NCBI GenBank assembly: GCA_963693085.1 | Contig: OY856414.1 | Span: 264,067,001 to 264,131,000 of the forward strand | DNA: 64,000 bases | Reading direction: 5' to 3' | DNA from: Alisma plantago-aquatica | Taxonomy: Eukaryota; Streptophyta; Magnoliopsida; Alismatales; Alismataceae | In this document: positions 12,234 to 22,500 of the stretch, piece by piece | Layout of the letters: the number at the start of each line of letters is the position of its first letter | Numbering within the stretch: the stretch's first letter is position 1 | The notes under the pieces: generated by a model | What the model saw: the letters and a program-made list of their open reading frames with translations, nothing else | Database searches by the model: none | What the model was told of the DNA's origin: nothing | Translations under genes and position numbers: made by a program

Positions 12234-12405
12234 TTGCCTAGTGAGAGGTGACAAGATGTGTAATGGCCTTGTGAGCCATATGATTAGATGTTGCCTAGTG
12301 ATAGGTGACCAGATGTTTAATGGCCTTGTGAGCCATATGATTAGATGGTACCTAGTGAGAGGTGACAAGATATTTTATGGGCCTTATGAGCCATGAGAAC
12401 AATTG
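12234..12405. repeat. 57-bp tandem repeat, three copies
   Basis: Units begin TTGCCTAGTGAGAGGTGACA and include GGCCTTGTGAGCCAT. The block recurs at 31572-31742 and, in complement, in the LTRs of the element at 40702-52842, so it is ancestral to both subfamilies. Confidence 0.8.
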
Positions 12406-12596
12406 TGGCATAGTGAAAGGTACCAAGATGATTATAAAAATTTATTGTAAGAAATGATAAAGTTTTAATAAACTTAATAAAAGGAACAATTGTATTCAAT
12501 AAAGAATGTGAAAAGCTATGAAGGCTAACCTCAGGGTTCAGAGCCTAGAGAAGGATGTGATGATCAAGGACGAGTTAAAGGAATTTATATCCCATG

Positions 12597-13075
12597 ATCT
12601 GTGTAATCAAGATTGGTTAAAGTCCAATACCTGGCAAAGGCATGAAGCCTGTAATCAGGAGTGGTTAGAGTCCACTGCCTGGCTGTGTAATCAGGAGTGG
12701 TTAGAGTCCACTGCCTGGATGTGTAATCAGGATTGGTTAAAGTCCAATACCTGGCAGAGGCATGAAGCCTGTAATCAGGATTGGTTAAAGTCCAATACCT
12801 GGCAGAGGCATGAAGCTTGTAATCAGGAGTGGTTAGAGTCCACTGCCAGGATGTATAATCAAGAGTGGTTAGAGTCCACTGCCTGGCTGTGTAATCAGGA
12901 TTGGTTAAAGTCCAATACCTGGAAGAGGCATGAAGCATATAATCAGGAGTTGTTAGAGTCCACTGTCTGGCTATGTAATCAGGATTGGTAGAGTCCAATG
13001 CCTGGCAGTGTAATCAGGATTGGTTAAAGTCCAATACCTGGCAGAGGCATGAAGCCTATAACCAAGGGATTGGCA
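12597..13075. repeat. Minisatellite of 36- and 48-bp units
   Basis: Two alternating unit types share TGTAATCAGGA and TCCA.T.CCTGG: a 48-bp form ending GAGGCATGAAGCC and a 36-bp form ending GCCTGGCTG. Both lengths are multiples of three, which keeps long frames open on both strands; these are by-products of the repeat. The same array is at 31935-32420 in the right LTR. Confidence 0.85.
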
Positions 13076-13551
13076 TAGTCCAATGCTTAGATAGAATATG
13101 ATGATGTATACTCTTATGTCTGGAATAATTCAATATTTGTTTAGTAGATTGGCTAAGGCCAACAGATGAAAACAAGAATGAATCATGGGTGACATATTAG
13201 GATAACAAGGAAAAGCTTGAGATGTTGAAATGATATGGTAGACAAATGATATACATGTTCTTCCTATTCCTTATTAAGAGGATAGATGATTTATTGTTCT
13301 ATCATAAATAGTTGTAATGCTTTAAAAGATGAGAATGCTTTAAATTGCTAATCATCTGCCTAGTTTTATATCATTAAACTACAATAATAATGTTTTTGGT
13401 GGAGAATTATATCTCTCACTGGGGCAATTACAATTGTCTCACCCCCGTGGGATCCAACATTTTTATGTGGACAAGCACGGAGGAGACTGAGAATATCTTG
13501 CAGAGGAAGAACATCAATAGCAGCAAGGACAACAGTGACAACTCAAGTTGA

Positions 13552-13556
13552 GTGTA
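13552..13556. repeat. Target-site duplication GTGTA, left copy
   Basis: GTGTA at 13552-13556 directly precedes the Athila-like LTR and recurs at 25932-25936 directly after the other LTR. Removing the insert and one copy restores the LTR sequence as seen around 32891-32900. Confidence 0.9.
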
Positions 13557-15266
13557 TGTTGGTTGTTTACACAAACGAGTTTCAATCCAAGTAATGGATA
13601 ATTTACTCAACTTAACCAAACTCCGCAAGTATCGAAGGTAGTATAGTCAAGGTCGAACACAAGGAGCTGAGCTAATTTAATTGAACGCAACAGTACTAAA
13701 GTTCAACAATCTAGACCGATTTTAAAGAGTAGAAAAGATTTGTTCTAAAAGCATAAAAATTAGGTTTTAACTACAGGAATTTCAGATTTAAATTAACAAG
13801 CAAGTATTACAAGAATTGTTCGATTTCAGAAAGTTAAAGAATCTTGGACATTAGGATTTCACTCTCATACCATAGCAATCAAGAGAACAAAATAATTTAA
13901 ACATACGTAAGATCAAGTTTCAAGGAAAAGTTGTGTTACATTTCACCTCCCGATGTAAATGTAACGATCATAACTCAAAACAACACTCTCGTGCATGAAT
14001 TTCGTTTATGATCACAAACAGTTCCTCAACTCATTCTTCTCTACTCTCGTAGAAGAAGAAAGGTTGCCAAGGAAAATGCCTCCATACATTCTTACTTGTC
14101 TTCTCAAACTAAGCAAGAAGGCAGAAAATATGCATATAAAGTGGCCAACAATACATGCAAGAAAAAGATAAACCAACACTCTCATGGTAAAGAAACAAGA
14201 AAAAATGCATTTAGTACGAAATTACTTGTTCATTACATGCTATGGCATGGGAGTTACTCTCCCATGCCCAAGAAAAAGTAGTCTACTCGTCCATAACAAT
14301 GTACAGCAGATTTGCTACAGAATTCTCAGTGCTAGACATGGTTTAGAGAAGAAAAGACAAGGAGAACTGAAAATGTAACCACAAGAAGCAAGAATTCCAG
14401 ATTTGGGATGAAATCCCCCTCCTTTAGCTGCTCCAAGTCGGGCTAACTCCCCTCTCAAGAAGTTGCTCGGAGTTGGGGAAGCTTGGCTGTACCTTGAAGA
14501 AGAAAATGGAGAAGTGGAGAAGAAGAAATGGTCTCTTGTGCAAGAAACCACCTTAGATTCCTCCCCAAATCACCTTCCTCTGCTCTCCTCTGTCTTTGGG
14601 ATAAGAGAAACTCTCCAAATGACTGAACGTAACTGTCCCTTGGCTTCCCTCTTTCTTTTAAAATCATATTCTGAATTTTCGAAATTCTGAAACTGCCAGG
14701 TGCACAACGTGCATTTTAGAGTGCACGCCATGCACTTGTAGTGCGGTTGACATCGAGCTGATACGTGTACGGCATGCACTGAGGAATTGCACACCGTGCG
14801 TCTTTCTAGAACTTCTTCAGCAGTTTACGTTCCAGGTGCACACCGTGTAATTTCGATGTGCACGCCGTGTCTTCGTGTTCTGTATGTTTCTGGAATATCG
14901 CACGCCATGCATTTCTTACGTGCACGCCGTGCATTCTCTTGGCTGAACAGAACATATCTTCTCTGGAATGTTGCACGCTGTGCATTTGGATATTGCACGC
15001 CATGCACTTTACTATTTCAGCGAACCAGTCTTTTCTGGAATGGTGCACGCCGTGCGTCTGAATCTGCACGTCGTGCATTCTTCTGTTTCTATAGAAATAA
15101 CATCTGAATTTAGTCCTTTTTGTGGCAAATTTGCAATACAAGTTATGGGACACATAGAACAACAAAAAGATGGAAAAACTAGTATGAAAGAGACTGAATT
15201 ATACTTAGAAAGAACCAAATTTGTGTGTGATAACAAAGGAAAAGATGATATACAAATCACACAACA
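13557..15266 (-). mobile_element. 3' LTR of the nested Athila-like element
   Basis: Plus-strand ends TGTTGGTTG and CACAACA; pairs with 24221-25931. The PPT lies at its right edge, which makes it the 3' LTR. It holds the palindrome array 14698-15085. The small frames in the array are repeat by-products. Confidence 0.9.
14698..15085. repeat. Array of the 13-bp palindrome TGCACGSCGTGCA in the LTR
   Basis: About a dozen copies of TGCACG-S-CGTGCA or one-base variants, spaced 15-40 bp. Compared with the 5' LTR (25362-25742), many differences are CG-to-TG/CA changes inside the palindromes. It lies upstream, in element orientation, of an AG-rich leader, so it occupies U3. Confidence 0.85.
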
Positions 15267-15281
15267 AATCCCCCTAAGCTT
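15267..15281 (-). promoter_or_regulatory. Polypurine tract of the nested Athila-like element
   Basis: On the minus strand AAGCTTAGGGGGATT abuts the 3' LTR start TGTTGTGTG. It is the plus-strand priming site and fixes the element's orientation. Confidence 0.85.
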
Positions 15282-16549
15282 AAACCATTGCTTGTCCTCA
15301 AGCAAAAAGAGCATGGAAATATAAATGAAGAATTGTCAAGAACATGAATAGATCAAATGAAATGAAAGATGTGTATAAAACCAAACCAACCATGATCAAC
15401 ATGTTTATGCTCATAGCCATCAATCCAACTCAAGCACCCAAGAAAGAGATTTTTAGTTCAGCAGGGGTGGCATCGATTTAATGAATCAATCAATTAAACA
15501 ACACTAGGTAGAATTTGGATGACCAAGCCAAACTATTAGTGGATGTGCAACTCAAACTCTCAACTATTAAGGATTACAAAAGATGAAATCTTAGTTAGGA
15601 ATTGACAATTTTTGCTGTACTCTCCTTTTCCCAGAAATGATATGACAAAGGATTATGGGTTCCGACACTCAGCTGCTAATGTAGGCTTATGCACACGTGG
15701 AGTGTCGGTTGGGGTATTTTACCCTCTTTTAAGACATACCACCTAACCATCGTGGCCAGATCGGACTTACACTAGGCTAGCATGATATGTGGGCAGATTA
15801 GCCATCTCTAATGGGGTATAAGAGTTATTTAATTTTTTTTTTCAAAATTTGGGAGAGTCAACTAAATTGCAACATTAACTAGATTTCATTCATCAGTTTT
15901 GAAAATTTTTCATTGAAAGAGTGTTTGCAAATGCACTAAGAGCTTAGCAAAGTCATCCCGTATTCTAAATGATGTTGTAAAGTTGATTTACTCACAAAAA
16001 TTGAAACCATTACATGTTTTAAACAATCAAGGATGTGAAAGATGAATGTTCAGGCTAGAAGCATAAACCAGAGTTAAACACATGTTGATGGTCAAAATGT
16101 TTCATTTGATTAATGCATGCTTTTTACAACTTCTTCAAAAGATATTTCTCATCAAAAGAGGACAAACAGTTAAGCATAGGAATTCTTTCCACATATAAAA
16201 GATGAATCTCATAAAATACTAGACTTGCTATCAGAAAAGAAGAACTGAAAACAACAACTGAAAAATGAAAACAAAACGAAAGTAAATGACAAGAAGCAAA
16301 TAACATGAAAAACAAAAACTAAAAGAACTAGGATACCAATACCGTCCGGTTGCTCCCCCCTAAGCTTGAAATCAGCAGTGTCCTCACTTCTTTAATCGAA
16401 CTTTAGGAGTTCACAACCGGATACCTGTCATGAATAGATCAGAAAAATGATCCGCCGCCTCCCTGCTCAGGGAAGAATTGACTAATGATATCAGGCATAT
16501 CCATCGGCAGTGCGGATGATTCTGGCTGCTGCTACTGGTAGTGCTGGGG
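15282..16549 (-). other. Non-coding 3' region of the nested Athila-like element
   Basis: Between the extra ORF and the PPT. No reading frame of interest. It contains a 9-bp perfect inverted repeat (15662-15670 CCGACACTC and 15700-15708 GAGTGTCGG) able to fold in the element RNA. Confidence 0.6.
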
Positions 16550-17913
16550 CTACTGGTCCTGGGGCTGCTGTGGAACGTCTAGAGCTGTGGTCTCCTGGTG
16601 AGAGGGGGACTGGAAGGACTGCGGTGCTGGGTAGTGGCCCTGCGAGATATGCCACACATCCATCCGGTTGACCATGTCATACATAGTTGAGTACTGTGCA
16701 CTCAAATAGTCAAACCTGGTGTCATGATGCACACCCATATGGTCTAGGCAGGTGTCTAAATGATCAAAGTGCTGCTGCACGTAGCTGTAGAGGTGCTGAA
16801 CATCCGACATTGTCCAGCTGTACTTAGTTTGAGTACTAGTAGACGGTGGCAGAGGAGTAGGGGCTCCTGGTGTAGGTCCTGGAGTAGAGCTGCTGGCACC
16901 CCTGGTGGGTGTCTCCTCATCAGTCTCTGGTTGTAGCTCTATTTTCCAAGTAGCCTTGTTCTTTATGTCATTCCGACTTGCATCGGGGATTGTGATGAAC
17001 TATTTCTTTGTGATGAAAACCTTAAACTTTGACGTGCTGCTGCCATGTCTGGAGATCAGACCGCAAGAGATGAGATAGGTTATATCAACAAGGTACTTCC
17101 CCGGTGCAGGTTCTAAGGAACCTACATCCAAACCCAGCTGCATAGCAAGGATGCTAATCAACCCACCACACATGATGTCGCCCGCCTCCCTTTTCTTTTG
17201 TTTTTTAGTATCAAGCAGCTTGTGTACAATGTAATAACTAGAACTGAGTTGCTCACTTTGCACCACACACCATAAAAAGAATAGATCACTTTTTCCCACA
17301 ACACCGTGGGTTTCGTTCTTTGCAAATGGTCCCGTGCTAAGAAGGCGATGAATGACTCGGAAAATAGGGTTGTGGATGCTAGACACCCGAGCATTCCGTG
17401 CCCTATGCACTGTATCAGAAGTAATTTCGGACCAAAACAGATCGTTGTTGAAAGCCGGAGGGTAATCAGTGTAACCGCCGTAGTTACATTTAAGTAAAGT
17501 GCAAAACCACTCAAGATTCATGGAAAACGGTTTGTCTAACAAGAGGAAACTGATATTCTGATAAGGTATATGACGGCGTTGTGGCTCACTCTCAGCTTTA
17601 AAGGTAGTAAGAAACTCGTACACAAGACGGGGGAGGTCTTAGTAACCTGAGTGCATAGATAGTGTAGTCCCAAAAAAGTTAAGTGATTTACTACCTCATC
17701 TTTGAAACCCAGCTTGGTGACGGCTTCTTCACACATGTACCGTGAAGGTAGAACACGCCTTGTAATGAGAAATTGGTAGTCGGCGCCTTCTTCAGGCCTG
17801 ACCCTAAACTGTGTGGATGGTACAAAGGATTGCGATCTTGGTGTGGAGGAACCTGCTTCCGCTATAACTTGATAGCCTGGACGGCTGCCGACCCTCCGCT
17901 TTATTGGTGCCAT
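16550..17913 (-). pseudogene. Extra ORF downstream of integrase (Athila type), broken
   Basis: A frame of about 455 codons can be followed from Met at 17913 (MAPIKRRVGSRPG) to a stop at 16550. It is broken by one apparent single-base loss near 17690 (after EEAVTKLGFKDEVV...), an in-frame TAA just after it (about 17640) and a TAG at about 17000. The middle has the motif order typical of the domain in Athila-group post-integrase or ORF-1-type proteins: HNPIFRVIHRLL, then DLFFLWCVV, then GGLISILAMQLGLD. The C terminus is Pro/Ser/Thr-rich followed by a His/Gln/Tyr-rich tail (YSYVQQHFDHLD). No signal peptide or membrane span is evident in what remains, so calling it an envelope protein would be unsupported. 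It lies on the same strand as pol, about 1.2 kb downstream, with a palindrome array before it. Confidence 0.65.
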
Positions 17914-17924
17914 CCGTAGAGTGC

Positions 17925-18895
17925 ACGCTGTAGTGGACTGGACGTCTGTCTCAGACAGGTAGATGCACGGTGTGCAGATATAGTGCACAGCGTGCACTTG
18001 CGGATTTGGGGAAAGCCGGAAATCTGCAGAGACAACTCCGATTTTTGGGCAAAGTGTTGCGATTGGTAGCGCTGCTGTTGTTTTGGCGTTGCTCGATCGA
18101 TCGAGAAGGCACATCGGATGCTAGAAAGACGCTGGTGGCTCGAACGGTTGTGCTGTTGGATGACGGCGTGGCGGACGGCGCTTCGCCGAGATGGCGGTGC
18201 AACTGTGCAGAGCTGCTGTTGGTGGGGCGGAGCTGCTGCAGGCTGATCAGCGTCGGCGGCATGCTTGGTTGAAGCTCGGCGGAGACATGATGGCGGCGCG
18301 GCACGGCTGGGGCTCGATGGCGATTGAAGCGGCTGCACGGCTCTTGCGGCGCTACTAGTTGCACGGAGAAGCTCAGTGGCGCTCGAACGGAGAAGGGGGT
18401 GAGCTGTGCACGACTATGGAAGGAGGTGCACGGCTGGAGATGGCGGCTAGGGTTTGGGGTTGCACGACTGGTGGGCGGATGCTAGGGTCGGGGTGCACGG
18501 CTCTAGGGTTAGAGAATTTGGTCGTACACTCCGGCCCTTTTTGTCTAGACTTCACTTAAAAGTGCACGGCGTGCGTTTCAGCGGTGCACGACGTGCACGT
18601 TTTCAGAACTTTTATAGATTTCTATTTGCCCAGGTGCACGGCGTGCGTTTAGACAATGCACGCTGTGCGAGTTTCCAGAAAGTTCCAGACCATTGCATCT
18701 CCAGCTGCACGTCGTGTTTTTCAGCGGTGCACGACGTGCATTTTTCCAGAAATTTTTTTGTAGATCTTGCATATCAGGTGCACGACGTGCAAGTTGGAAT
18801 TGCACGCCGTGTCTTTTTTTAGAACATTTTCTACTATATTTAGTATTGAAGTGCACACCGTGCATTCTAACTTGCACGCCGTGCATTTTGCGATT
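17925..18895. repeat. Internal palindrome array (TGCACGSCGTGCA) before the extra ORF
   Basis: Two clusters (17925-18000 and 18560-18895) of the same TGCACG-S-CGTGCA motif found in the LTRs, separated by a GC-rich leader-like stretch. It lies between integrase and the extra ORF. No clear TATA box was found on the minus strand here. Confidence 0.8.
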
Positions 18896-19045
18896 TCTGT
18901 AGAAAATTGCAGTCAGTCAGCAGTAAACTATGACTGAATGAATAGAAATTAAGTCTAAATTATTACATTCATCCATGACAAGCTTATTAGCGAAATTAAA
19001 GAGTGTTTTTGATTTGAAAAAAACTTAAAAGAAATCTATCCTAAT

Positions 19046-19062
19046 GTGGGGTCAAATCCCAC
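19046..19062. other. Small inverted repeat just after integrase
   Basis: GTGGG-7-CCCAC begins about 45 bp beyond the integrase stop. The second Athila-like element has a comparable short hairpin, CTTGGG-6-CCCAAG, at 63576-63593, also soon after its integrase stop. Confidence 0.5.
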
Positions 19063-19106
19063 GAGGTCCTCCATTTACAGTCCGGAGTAAGACTTCTTCT
19101 AAAACT

Positions 19107-20214
19107 TTAGGCATCTTGTAGGGAGCAAGAAGCTCCTTTCTCCACATCTTCTCCACTTGAGTAGCGTTTGCAGCATTGTCCATTAACTTTGAAAGTTCCA
19201 TCTTTGTCTTGGAGCTCTACAGCTCCATATGGAAAAATCTTGATTACTAGGAACGGGACGGACCACTTGGATTTCAACTTTCCTGGAAAAAGCTTCAATC
19301 TGGAGTTGAATAACAATCCTTTGTCTCCTTCTTGAAAATCCTTCCTGCGAATTCTTTTGTCATGCCAAGCTTTTGTTCTTTCTTTATACAACTTTGCATT
19401 CTCATATGCATCAAGACGAAGTTCTTCAAGCTCCTGCAGCTGCAACAGACGCTTTTCTCCTGCTATTTTCATGTTGAAGTTCAAGAACTTTATTTCCCAT
19501 AAAGCGTGGTGTTCCAATTCAAGCGAAAGGTGACATGATTTGCCATAGATTAGCTTGAATGGAGTAGTCCCAATGATGGTTTTGTAGGCTGTGCGATATG
19601 CCCATAATGCATCATCGATCTTTAGTGCCCAATCTTTCCTTGAACTAGAGACAGTCTTTTCAAGAATAGTCTTCAGCTGCCTGTTTGAAATCTCTACTTG
19701 CCCGGATGTTTGGGGATGATAGGGCGTAGAGATTTTATGGGTTACACCGTACTTTGAGAGAAGATTGTTGAATTGTTTTTCAGCAAAGTGTGTGCCTCCA
19801 TCAGAAATAACTGCACGTGGAACTCCAAACCGAGGGAATATAATCTTTTGGAAAAGCTTGACTACAGATTTGGCGTCCAGTGCTTGGGTTGGAATGGCTT
19901 CAAACCATTTAGAAACGTACTCACAGGAAACAAGAATATATTGATATCCGCAGGAAGATGGGAATGGTCCCATGTAGTCCACTCCCCATACACCGAACAC
20001 CTCAACTTCTAGAATAGAGTTGAGTGGCATGTCATCTCGGCGGGATATGCCTCCTGTTCTTTGGCACCTATCATAAGATTTGACGAATAGATTGACATCT
20101 TTAAATAATGTAGGCTAATAGAAACCAGCTTGAAGTATTTTTGCAGCGGTCTTTTCTCCTCCAAAATGGCCTCCATAGGGATAGGGATGGCAATCAACAA
20201 TGATACTTGGGATT
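19107..20214 (-). pseudogene. Integrase of the nested Athila-like element, disrupted
   Basis: Would insert the cDNA into chromosomes. An N-terminal His/Cys zinc finger is recognisable (CHPYPYGGHF near 20180, YDRCQRTGG near 20070), but the first Cys of the Cys pair is Tyr. A TAG at 20115-20117 follows QAGFY, where a Trp would be expected. The D,D-E core is present: VDYMGPF near 19975, VISDGGTHF near 19800 and [10 protein letters not shown] near 19690. A GPY-like end ([10 protein letters not shown]) follows, then a stop at 19107. No chromodomain, as expected for Athila. The N terminus is fused to an RNase H fragment by an upstream internal deletion. Confidence 0.85.
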
Positions 20215-21345
20215 TCTTTCTCTGTGGTCGTATAATTGATTTGTGCTTCATCGAGAGTTTTGCTGGCATAATAGATGGCATGAATCTTCTTGTCTCTCCG
20301 TTGTCCCAAAATAGCTCCCACTGCATAATCACTTGCATCGCACATAAGTTCAAAGGGAGAGTCCCAATCTGGTGGTTGGATGATTGGAGCTAAAATGAGA
20401 GCTTCTTTGAGTTTGGAAAATGCTGCTTGGCAATCATCATCAAATACAAATTCTGTGTCTTTTGCAAGAAGAGAACATAGCGGCTTTGCAATTTTAGAAA
20501 AGTCTTTAATGAATCTTCTGTAAAAACCTGCATGTCCTAAAAAACTACGAATGTCTTTTACCGAAGATGGAGTAGACATCTTTTCAATTGCTTCGACCTT
20601 TGCCCTGTCCACTTCAATACCCTTGTTAGATACCACATGTCCTAGTACTACGCCGGATTGTACCATAAAATGGCACTTCTCCTAGTTTAGTACTAGGTTG
20701 ACCTTTTTACAGCGGGCTAAGACAAGAGACAAATTTAATAAGCATTGATCAAAAGAATCTCCCTACACGCTGAAATCGTCCATAAAAATCTCCATTATAT
20801 TTTCAAGAAAACCAGAGAATATAGCCATCATGCACCGCTGAAAAGTAGCGGGAGCATTACAAAGACCGAACGGCATACGGCGATAAGCATATGTTCCATA
20901 AGTGCATGTAAAAGTGGTCTTTTCTTGGTCGGGGGGGGGGGGGGTATATGGGAATCTGAAAAAAACCTGAATACCCATCCAAGTAACAAAAATATGAATG
21001 TTTGGCAAGACGTTCAAGCATCAATCAATAAAAGGCAAAGGGAAATGATCTTTGCGGGTTGCTTTGTTCAAACGCCTATAGTCAATACACATACGCCAAC
21101 CGGTAACCATGCATTTTTGTATTAACTCATTATTATCTCCTTTAATGACAGTTGCACCCCCCTTCTTAGGTACCACGTGAATGGCACTAACCCAAGGGCT
21201 GCCACTTATTGGATATATGATTCCAGCGTCAATTAACTTGAAAATTTCTTTCTTTACCACTTCAAGCATATTTTGATTTAAACGTCTAGGTGGTTCAACA
21301 GTTGGTTTAGCATCATCTTCCATATTTATTCTATGCATACAAATG
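20115..21345 (-). pseudogene. Reverse transcriptase/RNase H of the nested Athila-like element, disrupted
   Basis: RT motifs in order: PRRLN near 21290, WRMCIDYRRLNK near 21080, YLDGYSGFF near 20970, TYAYRRMPFGLCNAPATFQ near 20870, FMDD at 20775-20786. Breaks: a frameshift at about 21020; a frame change at a run of 14 G (20931-20944) where the usual acidic sequence has become prolines; TAG at 20763-20765 after FSV; another TAG near 20683. RNase H starts with CDASDYAVGA (about 20340) and reaches TTTEKE (about 20215). Then it jumps to the integrase zinc finger, so the later RNase H acidic residues and linker are deleted. Confidence 0.85.
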
Positions 21346-22500
21346 GAAGGATGAATGCCTTTTAAATCCTCTATGGAGTAACCAATGACATCTTTGTACA
21401 AATGCAATTTGGCAAGCAATTTATTTTCTTGATCATTGGTTAGTTCACTATTTATTATGACAGGAGATGTAGAATTTGGGTCAAGAAATGCATACCTTAA
21501 CCCAGGTGGAAGGGCTTTTAATTCTACCTTTTTGCCCGTCGTACTTTCATCAAATTTATCTTCAACAAGTGGAGCATCTTCATCAATAGCTATTGCTTTA
21601 GAAATAGAAAGTGCTCCAGAATTTTCAGAAGTATTGAATTCAGTTTCATCATCATTAAAGAGATTAACCATCAAATTGACATCATCTTCACTATCATTTT
21701 CAATAGGATCAACCATATCAAACAAGCATATTTCTTCAACACGTGCAGGTGCTTTCATAGCTTCATAAATAGAGAATTCCATAGCCTCCTCCCCTACACG
21801 TAAAGTGAGCTTCCCTTCCCGGACATCGACAAGGAATCCGACAATTCTCAAGAAAGGCCTCCTAAAAAGAACAGGGTTGGAAGGAACTTCCGCCATGTCA
21901 AGAACAATAAAATCACAAGGTATATAGAATTTCCCGATTTGTACAAGTACATCTTCCACCATACCTTTTGGATATTTAATAGAGTGATCAGCTAATTCAA
22001 TAGCCATCCTTGTGGGCTTCAAATCTCCAAGATCTAATTCCTGCCATAAGGTAAATGGAATGAGGCTGATACTCGCACCGAGATCTACTAAACCTTTGTC
22101 AAAAGTGGTGTCATTAATCTTGCAAGGCAGTGTGAATGCTCCCAAACCATCAAGCTTTTGAGGGAGGCAATTTTGAATGATAGAACTTACTCGTTCAGAA
22201 AGCATTACAGTTTCTACTTGATCAACCTTTCTTATTTTGGTCAGAATGTCTTTTATGAATTTTGCATAAGAAGGCATTTCGGCAATAACTTCAGCAAAAG
22301 GAAGGTTTACATGCAGTTTGTTGATTATGTCCACAAATTTTATGAATTTTTGGTCTTCCTTCTTATTGGATAATCTTTGAGGAAAAGGTGCAGTTGCTTT
22401 GAAAGAAGGTTGTATTTCAGCTTTACCTTTCTCCTCGCTATGATTTGGAGTGTTGGCCTCTTCTTCTACAGTTTGATTCATGTTCTTCTCCTCAGGTGGA
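21346..22500 (-). pseudogene. Protease region of the nested Athila-like element
   Basis: Retroviral-type aspartic protease, which would cut the polyprotein. The active-site triad is DLGAS at 22071-22085, followed by ELADHSIKYPKGMVEDVLV, CDFIVLDM and RRPFLRIVGFLVDV; the usual Gly before RPFL is Arg here. This segment is open and in frame with gag upstream and RT downstream. An acidic linker (near 21560-21720) leads to RT. The domain is intact, but with RT and integrase broken the polyprotein is not functional. Confidence 0.82.

Larger units (their letters stand above)
9135..13556 (+). mobile_element. Middle LTR of the tandem, left part
   Basis: Starts TGTAACATCCCTGATC and is cut at 13556 by the Athila-like insertion; it resumes at 25937 and ends at 26300, giving 4786 bp. 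It shows no coding signal and carries four tandem-repeat blocks listed separately. Being bounded by PPT on the left and PBS on the right, it served both as 3' LTR of copy 1 and 5' LTR of copy 2. Confidence 0.75.

Noticed and set aside
12518..12998. Overlapping sense and antisense frames of 157 and 137 codons
   Set aside because: They are generated by the 36/48-bp minisatellite; composition is purely repeat-driven and the same occurs at 31896-32337.
14787..15165. Cys/Arg-rich frames in the Athila LTR (also 25381-25830, 18454-18902)
   Set aside because: They are translations of the TGCACGSCGTGCA array on both strands, with no independent coding evidence.
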